From JANRKT01 sp033763355 (lineage in GTDB: Bacteria > Bacteroidota > Bacteroidia > Chitinophagales > Chitinophagaceae), in the NCBI GenBank assembly GCA_033763355.1, contig JANRKT010000174.1, forward strand, positions 1 through 30,823: 30,823 nt of DNA. The letters are read 5' to 3'. Shown in pieces: positions 21,683-29,039 of this stretch. Position 1 is the first letter of the stretch. Every line of letters starts with the position of its first letter. Both the position numbers and the translations under genes were made by a program. The notes under the pieces are model-generated. The model was not told where the DNA came from. It saw nothing but the letters and a program-made list of their open reading frames with translations, and searched no databases.

Positions 21683-21773
21683 TTTTTAATTTTTACTTTT
21701 GATTTTTATTTGGTTCTTGTTTTTTGCTTCTTGCCATTTGCCCCTTGTCCCTTTACTCTTTCTCCCTCTCATA
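21683..21773. repeat. Heptad tandem repeat running into the 3' end of rnhA
   Basis: Thirteen 7-bp steps, from TTTTTAA, TTTTTAC and TTTTGAT through TGCTTCT, TGCCATT and TGCCCCT to TTCTCCC. The base pattern drifts along the array but the 7-bp phase holds. It overlaps the stop codon and last residues of rnhA (21753-21773). Confidence 0.75.
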
Positions 21774-22226
21774 TCCCTTGTCTTCTTCCAGGTTCATTCC
21801 ATCTGCAGCCGCAGTAGCCAGTTCGTCACAACGGTTGTTAAAAGGATTTTCGGCATGGCCTTTTACCCATACAAAGCGTATGTGCTGGTCTTTTCCCAGT
21901 TCATGATAATGCATCCAGAGGTCACGGTTTTTTTTGCCACCTTTAAAATTGGTCTTTATCCAGTTTGCAAGCCAGCCTTCGGTAATAGCTTTTACTACAT
22001 ACTGGCTGTCCGAATAAATAACAATATCAAGACCTTTCCTGTTGAGTTGTTCGAGACCGGCAATTACTGACATCAGTTCCATGCGGTTGTTGGTGGTTTT
22101 GCGATAGCCTTTTGACAATTCTTTTTTTACGCCCTTCCATATCAGGATGGTGCCGTATCCGCCTTTCCCAGGGTTTCCCCTTGAAGAACCATCTGTGTAA
22201 ATGGTAAGACCCTTTTCATTCAGCAT
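21753..22226 (-). CDS. rnhA: Ribonuclease HI
   Basis: Cleaves the RNA strand of RNA-DNA hybrids, cytoplasmic, Mg2+-dependent. The protein is 157 aa from ATG 22226 (MLNEKGLTIYTDGSSRGNPG). Catalytic carboxylates all appear: Asp in YTDGSS, Glu in NNRMELMSV, Asp in YSDSQYV and Asp in NNRCDELA; KGHAENPFNN is the basic handle/His loop. A longer frame from 22265 would overlap phzF by 38 bp and is not family-like. It starts 1 bp after the phzF stop, so it is the last gene of the operon. The final residues (KGYEREKE) are encoded within a heptad repeat, so its C-terminal tail has been partly replaced or extended. Confidence 0.96.
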   Translation of the reverse strand: MLNEKGLTIYTDGSSRGNPGKGGYGTILIWKGVKKELSKGYRKTTNNRMELMSVIAGLEQLNRKGLDIVIYSDSQYVVKAITEGWLANWIKTNFKGGKKNRDLWMHYHELGKDQHIRFVWVKGHAENPFNNRCDELATAAADGMNLEEDKGYEREKE

Positions 22227-22227
22227 A

Positions 22228-23019
22228 TCATATTTCAATTTCGCCTTTAAGGTACAATACAGCATGGCCGCTCATTAAAACCCTGTCGCCTTTTAATTCG
22301 CAATCAAGCCAGCCTTTGCGTTTGGACAATTGTATTGCTGAAAAAATGTTCTTTCCGGTTTTCTCATGCCAGTATGCAGTAAGCAAACAATGTGCAGAAC
22401 CTGTCACAGGGTCTTCATCAATTCCTGATTGCGGGAAAAAACAACGTGAAACAAAATCTGCATCATTGCCCGCCGCTGTTGCAACAACACCCCGTGAAGG
22501 TATTGTTGAAAGGATCCTGAAATCCGGATCAAGCATTTCAACCTGCTGCTGATTATTCAATTCAACGAGGTAGTCGAATCTGCCCCTTACCACAATAGCC
22601 GGCTGAATTTTCAATCCTTCAAAAATTGCATGTGGCGGTTCAGCCACTGCCTTATATTCATCTTTTGGAAAGTTAAGGGTGAATTTGCCGTTTTTTTGTT
22701 TGCTTACTTCAAGCCAGCCGCTTTTTGAATTAAACCGTATAACAGGTTTATTGTAGCCGAGTACATTGAAATATACAAATGCAGAAGCCAGCGTGGCATG
22801 GCCGCATAAGTCCACTTCAACAGTTGGTGTAAACCAGCGGATATAAAAGTCATTTCCTTCAGGAGCCACAAATGCAGTTTCGGCCAGGTTATTTTCCATT
22901 GCTATCTGCTGCATGGCTTCGTCGGGCAACCATTGCTTCAACGGACATACGGCAGCCGGGTTTCCTTTAAAAACTTCTGATGCAAATGCATCAACCTGGT
23001 AAATGGGTAATGTGGCCAT
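22228..23019 (-). CDS. PhzF family isomerase/epimerase
   Basis: A 263-aa cytoplasmic protein with the diaminopimelate epimerase-like two-lobed fold of the PhzF family. Seen are YQVDAFASEVFKGNPAAVCPL at the N-terminus, NNLAETAFVAPEG with the conserved catalytic Glu, TPTVEVDLCGHATLASAFV and GIDEDPVTGSAHCLL in the second lobe. In phenazine producers PhzF isomerises DHHA; no other phenazine genes are here, so its substrate is unknown, as for most PhzF homologues. It lies 2 bp after the upstream YiiX-like gene stop and 1 bp before rnhA, indicating one transcript. Confidence 0.94.
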   Translation of the reverse strand: MATLPIYQVDAFASEVFKGNPAAVCPLKQWLPDEAMQQIAMENNLAETAFVAPEGNDFYIRWFTPTVEVDLCGHATLASAFVYFNVLGYNKPVIRFNSKSGWLEVSKQKNGKFTLNFPKDEYKAVAEPPHAIFEGLKIQPAIVVRGRFDYLVELNNQQQVEMLDPDFRILSTIPSRGVVATAAGNDADFVSRCFFPQSGIDEDPVTGSAHCLLTAYWHEKTGKNIFSAIQLSKRKGWLDCELKGDRVLMSGHAVLYLKGEIEI

Positions 23020-23021
23020 AG

Positions 23022-23750
23022 TTAAAACGAAATTACAGGTCTTTCATAAGTCACCTGCTTTATTTCTTTGCAATGAGGATTCATGTAAAGATTGTCAAGC
23101 GAAATGTATTCCAGTGCATATGCCTCTTTATCTGACTTAAAAATCCTGGTATCCAGTGCCCTTTTCAGGTATTTGTCCATTATTTTTTTTTTCATTCCGC
23201 CTGCTTGTACCTGAATTCTTCCTGATGTGGCCCGGTATAATGATTTTGCAACCAGTTCTGCACAATACATTTTGTCATCTGTTCCAAGGTCAAATGACAT
23301 ATCAAACGGCAACCTGTTTTTATAATTAACAAGAAAAATATTTTTCAGGTTTTCAAGCGCAGCAGTATCCATATTGTACCGGTAAATACCAAAACCATAA
23401 TTGTTTACAGGATTGCAGAATGAGTCCAGCAGGTCACGGCGCATTTTTTCATCGGGATTAAAATCCCCGGCCATGTTATGGTAAACATAAATCCTGCCAC
23501 TGTCTGTAAATGCCATTCCGCAATGTGAATAGGTTTTGTCTTTAAAGTTGAGTTCAACCAATATTCCGCTGATGTAATCATTGCCTGTTCTTACAATAAG
23601 GTCGCCATCTTTGATCAGCGGGCGGGTTTCTTCAATTTTTTGCCTTTCTTTTTGCACTGCATCCATCTCATGCACTGCCTGATCTTTTTTACCATTGCAT
23701 GATATCATCATCAGGAGAGACAACAGCGAAAGGAAATTCAATGCCCTCAT
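23022..23750 (-). CDS. YiiX/YebB-like cysteine hydrolase lipoprotein (permuted NlpC/P60)
   Basis: A 242-aa protein from ATG 23750 (MRALNFLSLLSLLMMISC); the lipobox gives Cys18. A longer frame to 23813 would hide the signal peptide. The domain has DGDLIVRTG (~55), YSHCGMAFTD with the catalytic His, and YCAELVAKSLYR with the catalytic Cys. This order, His before Cys, defines the circularly permuted C92/YiiX group of papain-like amidases, which may act on lipids or peptidoglycan peptides. It is anchored in the envelope. The upstream paralogous lipoprotein gene ends 67 bp earlier, and phzF follows by 2 bp. Confidence 0.88.
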   Translation of the reverse strand: MRALNFLSLLSLLMMISCNGKKDQAVHEMDAVQKERQKIEETRPLIKDGDLIVRTGNDYISGILVELNFKDKTYSHCGMAFTDSGRIYVYHNMAGDFNPDEKMRRDLLDSFCNPVNNYGFGIYRYNMDTAALENLKNIFLVNYKNRLPFDMSFDLGTDDKMYCAELVAKSLYRATSGRIQVQAGGMKKKIMDKYLKRALDTRIFKSDKEAYALEYISLDNLYMNPHCKEIKQVTYERPVISF

Positions 23751-23817
23751 AAATTTTTCTATAAAAAAACCAACCCTGAAAAAATCAAAGCTGGTTAAAT
23801 TAAAACGGTTCAAAAAA

Positions 23818-24543
23818 TCAGTTTGCTTTCAGTTCAAAATCATCAACGCCTATATAATTTGAATTTGCCCCGGCAGGCCCACCGTTGGTTACATAATACC
23901 TGAACCCGATACGGGCTTTGCTTCTTTGCTTGCTGTCAACACCAATTACCGTCCACTCAAATTTTGTCCATACCGTGGGGTAACCGGTAGTGGTAAGGTC
24001 TTTGTTGATGTCGAATAAAAGCTGTTTGAAATCACCAATAGAATTTTCCGTATCCCCCACATTTGTTCCGTCACCGGTAAGGTTGGCATATACCTGCAAC
24101 CGGTCAGGGTAATCAACCGGCGGGTCGCCTGTTCTTGTCCAGAAAGAAATCACATCACCATTTTTAATATTAAGCACAGGGGTAATCAGCCAGCAGCTTA
24201 ATGTAGCGCTGTCTTCTCCGCAAGTATACTCAACATAGGCATATTCTGCAGCACTTGCTTTATATGAATGTGCGGGGATACCTGTAAAACCCCCTCCTTT
24301 GCCTGTACCATATATCCCCTGCCTCCATGTGCTTGTACCTAAAGGCCTGCTGTTGTTAATAGCAAGCCATCCTTTGTTTATAACATTTTCAAGTGTATCA
24401 AATTCTTCTTTGTATGAATAATCGGGCGGAGGTGCAGCCGGTGTTTCTTCTTTTTCGCAGGCATTGAACAATGCCATAATGGTAAAAAGAAGAACAACTG
24501 AAATGAAAATATAGCAGGCACGTATCATATTATGGTTTGGCAT
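23818..24543 (-). CDS. Choice-of-anchor J domain lipoprotein (copy 2)
   Basis: A 241-aa surface or periplasmic lipoprotein. The N-terminus (MPNHNMIRACYIFISVVLLF...) is a signal peptide with the lipobox LFNAC (Cys29). The mature part is a jelly-roll of the cleaved-adhesin/choice-of-anchor J type: YKEEFDTLENVINKGWLAIN, STWRQGIYG, then SCWLITPVLNIKNGDVISFWTRTG, then RLQVYANLTG, RIGFRYYVTNGGPAGANSNYIGVDDF. Ligand unknown; such domains often bind carbohydrate or protein partners. It shares about the same layout with the preceding gene and lies 8 bp after it, so a tandem duplication is likely. Confidence 0.88.
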   Translation of the reverse strand: MPNHNMIRACYIFISVVLLFTIMALFNACEKEETPAAPPPDYSYKEEFDTLENVINKGWLAINNSRPLGTSTWRQGIYGTGKGGGFTGIPAHSYKASAAEYAYVEYTCGEDSATLSCWLITPVLNIKNGDVISFWTRTGDPPVDYPDRLQVYANLTGDGTNVGDTENSIGDFKQLLFDINKDLTTTGYPTVWTKFEWTVIGVDSKQRSKARIGFRYYVTNGGPAGANSNYIGVDDFELKAN

Positions 24544-24551
24544 GTTTAAAA

Positions 24552-25301
24552 TTATTTTGCACTGATGTAGTTCACCTGGTCAATCCCTACCGAACTGCCC
24601 CTTCCGTTATTGCCTGCATTCTCTACAAAATACCTGAAGGCAAAACGGCCTTTGGTGGGTTTGTTTAATCCTGATAATGTTATTTCAAAACGTGTCCACC
24701 GGTGAGGGTATGCATTGCGTACATCAGCATTGTTGGCAACAAAAGCATTGTATGAAAATTCTTTGTAGTTGGGGTTGATGTCGTAAGCAATAATGGTAAA
24801 ATCGCCAGCATCGGCCCCGAGGCCCACATTCAGTTCCTGATTAAGCGGATTGATGCGCACCTGTAAGCGGTTGGCAAAATCTGTAGAGTCTGCACCAAAA
24901 GCATACAATTGGGTACGTGTATAGAAAATGATCTTATCTCCGTCTTTCATAATCATTGGCGGCGAAACCGCCCAGTTGCTGATGATGCCAGTGCCGGAAG
25001 AAGTAGAATTGTAATCTGCCCATAAATAACCGCTGCTGGTGGAACGTGATGAATAAGGGCCGAAAGGGGGTGGCGAAGCGGGGTTACTCCAGTTGCTGGG
25101 GCCAATATCAACACTCCTGTTTAAAAACCTCCAGCCCCGGTTGTATGCAGCCAGCGCTGTATCAAATTCTTCGGTAAAAGACTGGTCGGGAACAAAATTT
25201 TGCCGGGCAAGAAATTCATCCCTGTCATCAACACAGGATTGCAGAACGGATAAAGAAAGCAAAACAAAAAAAACAAATATTCCAGGGGCAAATTTTCTCA
25301 T
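24552..25301 (-). CDS. Choice-of-anchor J domain lipoprotein (copy 1)
   Basis: A 249-aa lipoprotein, with signal peptide MRKFAPGIFVFFVLLSLSVLQSC and lipid-bearing Cys23, followed by acidic DDRDE, which in Bacteroidota can act as a surface-export signal. The domain repeats the order of the neighbour: FTEEFDTALAAYNRGWRFLN, GPSNWSNP, SNWAVSPPMIMKDGDKIIFYTRTQ, NRLQVRINP and RFAFRYFVENAGNNGRGSSVGIDQV. It heads the - strand run ending with rnhA, with no clear TAnnTTTG promoter in the 215 bp upstream. The two copies differ widely in sequence, so the duplication is old. Confidence 0.88.
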   Translation of the reverse strand: MRKFAPGIFVFFVLLSLSVLQSCVDDRDEFLARQNFVPDQSFTEEFDTALAAYNRGWRFLNRSVDIGPSNWSNPASPPPFGPYSSRSTSSGYLWADYNSTSSGTGIISNWAVSPPMIMKDGDKIIFYTRTQLYAFGADSTDFANRLQVRINPLNQELNVGLGADAGDFTIIAYDINPNYKEFSYNAFVANNADVRNAYPHRWTRFEITLSGLNKPTKGRFAFRYFVENAGNNGRGSSVGIDQVNYISAK

Positions 25302-25401
25302 ATCACTTTTTTGTTGTTTCGGTAATGGTGAAATTAGGCAATTTTTCTGTGTGCTTATTCAAGCCCGTAGTTTTAGTAATGAATCGGTATGAGTTTTTTC
25401 C

Positions 25402-25474
25402 CACGAAGACTCAAAGACACGAAACAACACTAAGTATTCTTTTTGGTCCTCCTTTGTGACTTCGTGCCTTTGTG
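25402..25474. repeat. Inverted pair of octad repeats
   Basis: Left arm 25402-25425: CACGAAGA, CTCAAAGA and CACGAAAC, period 8. Right arm 25451-25474: CCTTTGTG, ACTTCGTG and CCTTTGTG, period 8, roughly the reverse complement of the left. The 25-nt spacer would form a long imperfect hairpin. It lies between the carboxylase stop and the next - strand gene, and might end transcription there. Confidence 0.65.
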
Positions 25475-25516
25475 GCACAACTTAAATCCTTTTTGAAACT
25501 TACCCATATCTGTAAT

Positions 25517-27172
25517 TTAAACCTGGAATACTCCAACTTTTAAATCTGTTGTTAACGGTGCATGATTGGCTGCCGCTATGCCTTCAGCAATTATTGTTCT
25601 TGTTTCTGCCGGGTCAATAATGTTATCCACCCAAAGCCTTGCAGCTGCATAATAAGGGGTGGTTTGGCTGTTGTAACGTTGCATAATGTGGTCGAGCAAT
25701 TTTTTTTCTTCTTCTGCAGGCACTTCCTTTCCTTTTGCTTTCATGGCGGCAACCTGTATCTGCAATAAAGTTTTGGCGGCCTGTTCGCCGCCCATTACAG
25801 CAATCTTGGCTGTTGGCCATGCATAAATAAAACGGGGGTCATAAGCTTTGCCGCACATGGCATAGTTTCCTGCACCATAAGAGTTGCCAATAATAACAGT
25901 GATCTTCGGTACTACTGAATTGGCGACAGCATTCACCATTTTTGCGCCGTCTTTAATAATGCCGGCATGTTCGCTCCTTGAACCCACCATAAAACCGGTT
26001 ACATCCTGTAAAAAAACCAATGGTATCCTTTTCTGGTTGCAATTGAGAATAAACCTTGCAGCTTTATCAGCGCTGTCGTTATAAATAACGCCACCCATCT
26101 GCATTTCACCGGCGTCTGACCGTCCCGGTCTGACGCTTTTTTTTGCTTTTACCACCAGCCGCTGGTTGGCAACAATTCCCACTGCCCAGCCTTCAATGCG
26201 GGCATAACCACATAAGATGGATTTACCATAATCCTGTTTAAACTGGTCAAAGTCTGAATCATCTACAATCCTCTCAATGATCTCAAGCATGTCATAGGGT
26301 TTCGTTGAATCTGATGGCAGGATGCCATACAACTCAGCAGGATTTTTCTTCGGGGGTTTGGCGGCCATACGGTCAAAGCCTGCTTTTTCTTTTTCGCCAA
26401 TCTTGCTTACCAGTTTCTTTATTTCATCAAGACATTCCTGCTCCGTTTTAAATTTATAATCTGCAATGCCTGAAATTTCGGTATGCGTTACTGCCCCGCC
26501 AAGCGTTTCAGCATCTATATCTTCGCCAATAGCGGCTTTAACAAGGTAAGGCCCTGCAAGAAAAATTGAACCGTTGCCTTCCACCATTAATGTTTCATCG
26601 CTCATGATTGGTAAATAAGCGCCGCCTGCCACACATGCCCCCATTACCGCTGCAATTTGTGTAATGCCCATGGCGCTCATCCTTGCATTGTTGCGGAATA
26701 TTCTTCCGAAATGTTCCTTATCCGGAAAAATTTCGTCCTGCATCGGAAGAAATACGCCGGCGCTGTCAACAAGGTAAATTACCGGGAGCCGGTTTTCCAT
26801 TGCAATTTCCTGCAGCCGTAAATTCTTTTTTCCGGTTATGGGAAACCATGCCCCCGCTTTTACGGTCTGGTCATTGGCAACAATCACACATTGCTTCCCG
26901 CTTATGTATCCCACCCCGCCAACAGTACCACCCGCCGGGCAGCCTCCCTGTTCTTCATACATGCCATCTCCGGCAAAAACGCCTATTTCTATAAAAGGCT
27001 TATCACTGTCACACAAATATTGAATACGCTCCCTTGCGGTGAGCTTATTTTTTTCTCTTTGTTTTTCTATTGCTTTTTTCCCGCCGCCCAAAGAAACCTT
27101 ATCCAGTTTTTTCCGCATTTCAGAAAGCTTCAGCTTCATGCTGTCTTCATTCCTGTTAAACTCAATGTTCAT
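25517..27172 (-). CDS. Acyl-CoA carboxylase, carboxyltransferase (beta) subunit, MCC-like
   Basis: Transfers CO2 from biotin to an acyl-CoA; the closest remembered family is methylcrotonyl-CoA carboxylase beta (leucine breakdown), with propionyl-CoA also possible. The protein is 551 aa from ATG 27172 (MNIEFNRNEDS); a frame from 27196 adds 8 residues. Seen: GGGKKAIEKQREKNKLTARERI, CPAGGTVGGVGYI, GACVAGGAYLPIMSDE (N-lobe oxyanion site), FLQDVTGFMVGS and IIGNSYGAGNYAMCGKAYDPRFIYAWPTAKIAVMGGEQAA. The biotin-carrier alpha subunit is not in the window. The stretch SVRPGRSDA before GEMQMGGV is encoded by a palindrome and appears to be an insertion relative to the family. Confidence 0.93.
   Translation of the reverse strand: MNIEFNRNEDSMKLKLSEMRKKLDKVSLGGGKKAIEKQREKNKLTARERIQYLCDSDKPFIEIGVFAGDGMYEEQGGCPAGGTVGGVGYISGKQCVIVANDQTVKAGAWFPITGKKNLRLQEIAMENRLPVIYLVDSAGVFLPMQDEIFPDKEHFGRIFRNNARMSAMGITQIAAVMGACVAGGAYLPIMSDETLMVEGNGSIFLAGPYLVKAAIGEDIDAETLGGAVTHTEISGIADYKFKTEQECLDEIKKLVSKIGEKEKAGFDRMAAKPPKKNPAELYGILPSDSTKPYDMLEIIERIVDDSDFDQFKQDYGKSILCGYARIEGWAVGIVANQRLVVKAKKSVRPGRSDAGEMQMGGVIYNDSADKAARFILNCNQKRIPLVFLQDVTGFMVGSRSEHAGIIKDGAKMVNAVANSVVPKITVIIGNSYGAGNYAMCGKAYDPRFIYAWPTAKIAVMGGEQAAKTLLQIQVAAMKAKGKEVPAEEEKKLLDHIMQRYNSQTTPYYAAARLWVDNIIDPAETRTIIAEGIAAANHAPLTTDLKVGVFQV
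26112..26136. repeat. Palindromic element in frame inside the carboxylase gene
   Basis: 25 bp: GCGTCTGACCG and CGGTCTGACGC arms around a 3-bp centre, 10 of 11 positions pairing. On the coding (-) strand it reads as codons for V-R-P-G-R-S-D-A. It is GC-rich compared with its flanks and is preceded on the coding strand by a run of A. The frame is kept. Confidence 0.7.
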
Positions 27173-27304
27173 GCAGTATGCATTTTTATCATGCAATATA
27201 ACAACTCATTTCATGGCCTGCTTATTTCTTTGTGTACAGTTAATTTCAGCAGGCTGTTCATGAACAAAAAATCCTTTGTAGATTTAATTTTAAAACGATT
27301 GTTT

Positions 27305-29017
27305 ATGGGCCGTTACCAGGAAAATAATATCCCCAATAGTTTTGATGCCATTGTTATCGGATCGGGTATCAGCGGGGGATGGGCAGCAAAAGAACTTTGC
27401 GATCACGGTTTAAAAACCCTTGTTCTTGAAAGGGGCAGGGATGTGAGGCATATTAAAGATTATCCCACCACCACAATGGATCCCTGGGAATTTAAACACC
27501 GTGGCCGGTTAACATCACAACTGGCAAAGGAAAACCCCATTGCCGACAGGTGCTATGCTTTTGATGAAGCCACACAGCATTTTTTTGTAAAAGATAAAGA
27601 ACATCCTTACATACAGGAAAAACCTTTCGACTGGATACGCGGTTACCAGGTAGGCGGCAAATCATTAATATGGGCAAGGCAAACCCAGCGCTGGAGCCGT
27701 TTTGAATTTGAAGCCCCCGCAAGAGATGGTTTTGCAGTTGACTGGCCCATCCGTTACAATGACATTGCACCGTGGTACAGCCATGTAGAAAAATTTGCGG
27801 GCATCAGTGGTAATAAAGACGGTTTGGAAACTTTACCGGATGGAGAGTTTCTGCCACCATGGGAAATAAACTGCCCTGAAAAACACATTCAGCAAAAGAT
27901 ACATGAGAATTATAAAGGCCGGACTGTAATACAGGGCCGTTGTGCCCATCTTACTAAACCCAATCCCATTCATATAGAACAGGGCCGTGGCCAGTGCCAG
28001 GCACGTAATATCTGTTACAGGGGTTGCCCCTTTGGCGGTTATTTCAGTTCCAACTCAACTACATTGCCATGGGCGGAAAAAACAGGCAATCTTACATTAA
28101 GGCCACATTCAGTTGTTCATTCTATAATTTACGATGATAAAAAAAGTAAAGCGGTAGGTGTAAGGGTGATTGATGCAAATACCAAACAGGCCATTGAATA
28201 TTTTGCAAAGGTCATTTTTGTAAATGCAGCCTGTTTAAACTCAAACCTTATCCTGCTCAATTCAACTTCTAACCGTTTCCCCAATGGGTTTGGTAACGAC
28301 AATGATTTACTTGGTAAATACATCGCCTTTCATGATTACCGGGGAAATATCACAGCATCCCTTGAGGGTTTTGAAGATAAATATGATTATGGCAGGAGGC
28401 CTACTGCAGCCATGTTGCCCAGTTTCAGAAATGTTTACAAACAGGAAATGGATTTTCTGAGAGGTTACATGGTACATTACAGTGCCAGCAGGCCCGGCTG
28501 GCAGCAGGGTTATGGTAAAGAAGGCGTGGGAGAAGAACTCAAGAATGCTTTGCTTGAACCGGGTACATGGAGTATTTACATGATGATGCAGGGCGAAACC
28601 ATCCCCAATGAAAAGAACCATGTAAGGTTAAGCAAAGACCAGAAAGACGATTGGGACATACCATTACTGGTTACTTCGGTTGATTACCAGGAGAACGACA
28701 ATAAAATAATGAAAGATTTTTTAGAGCAGGGATCAGAAATGCTGGACAAAGCCGGTTGCAAAAACATCCATGCTTACGATAACGGCCGGGTGCCCGGTAA
28801 TGATATCCATGAAATGGGTGGCGTAAGAATGGGGCATGACCCGAAAACTTCCTTGCTCAACAAATGGAACCAGTTTCACAATTGTAAAAATGTGTTTGTA
28901 ACCGATGGCGCCTGCATGACAAGTACAGGTAACCAGAACCCTTCGCTTACGTTTATGGCGCTTACGGCAAGAGCGGCTAACCATGCTGTGGAAGAATTGA
29001 AAAAAGGAAACCTGTAA
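27305..29017 (+). CDS. GMC family FAD-dependent oxidoreductase
   Basis: A 570-aa flavoprotein from ATG 27305 (MGRYQENNIPNSFD); in-frame ATGs further upstream run into the divergent carboxylase gene. The FAD-binding motif is AIVIGSGISGGWAAKEL (~15-31), with TLVLERGRDV, then GYQVGGKSLIWARQTQRW and the catalytic-end motifs NDIHEMGGVRMGHDP and STGNQNPSLTFMALTARAA. C231-X5-C237-X3-C241 is the spacing reported for Fe-S binding in FAD-glucose dehydrogenase large subunits. The substrate is probably a sugar or alcohol. The small/subunit-3 partner gene usual for this group is absent. No Tat signal is seen. Confidence 0.93.
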   Translation: MGRYQENNIPNSFDAIVIGSGISGGWAAKELCDHGLKTLVLERGRDVRHIKDYPTTTMDPWEFKHRGRLTSQLAKENPIADRCYAFDEATQHFFVKDKEHPYIQEKPFDWIRGYQVGGKSLIWARQTQRWSRFEFEAPARDGFAVDWPIRYNDIAPWYSHVEKFAGISGNKDGLETLPDGEFLPPWEINCPEKHIQQKIHENYKGRTVIQGRCAHLTKPNPIHIEQGRGQCQARNICYRGCPFGGYFSSNSTTLPWAEKTGNLTLRPHSVVHSIIYDDKKSKAVGVRVIDANTKQAIEYFAKVIFVNAACLNSNLILLNSTSNRFPNGFGNDNDLLGKYIAFHDYRGNITASLEGFEDKYDYGRRPTAAMLPSFRNVYKQEMDFLRGYMVHYSASRPGWQQGYGKEGVGEELKNALLEPGTWSIYMMMQGETIPNEKNHVRLSKDQKDDWDIPLLVTSVDYQENDNKIMKDFLEQGSEMLDKAGCKNIHAYDNGRVPGNDIHEMGGVRMGHDPKTSLLNKWNQFHNCKNVFVTDGACMTSTGNQNPSLTFMALTARAANHAVEELKKGNL

Positions 29018-29039
29018 GATAATTTTTAAAGAACCGTTT

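Noticed and set aside
22227..22265. Longer start for RNase HI (13 extra residues).
   Set aside because: It overlaps phzF by 38 bp and adds residues outside the RNase HI fold; ATG 22226 fits the 1-bp operon spacing.
26683..26994. A 103-codon + strand frame opposite the carboxylase.
   Set aside because: Shadow of the carboxylase beta gene, with low-complexity Arg/Pro-rich content and no family match.
26891..27304. A 138-residue N-terminal extension of the GMC oxidoreductase.
   Set aside because: It lies antisense to the carboxylase 5' end, has no domain, and the family begins about a dozen residues before the FAD motif, which fits ATG 27305.
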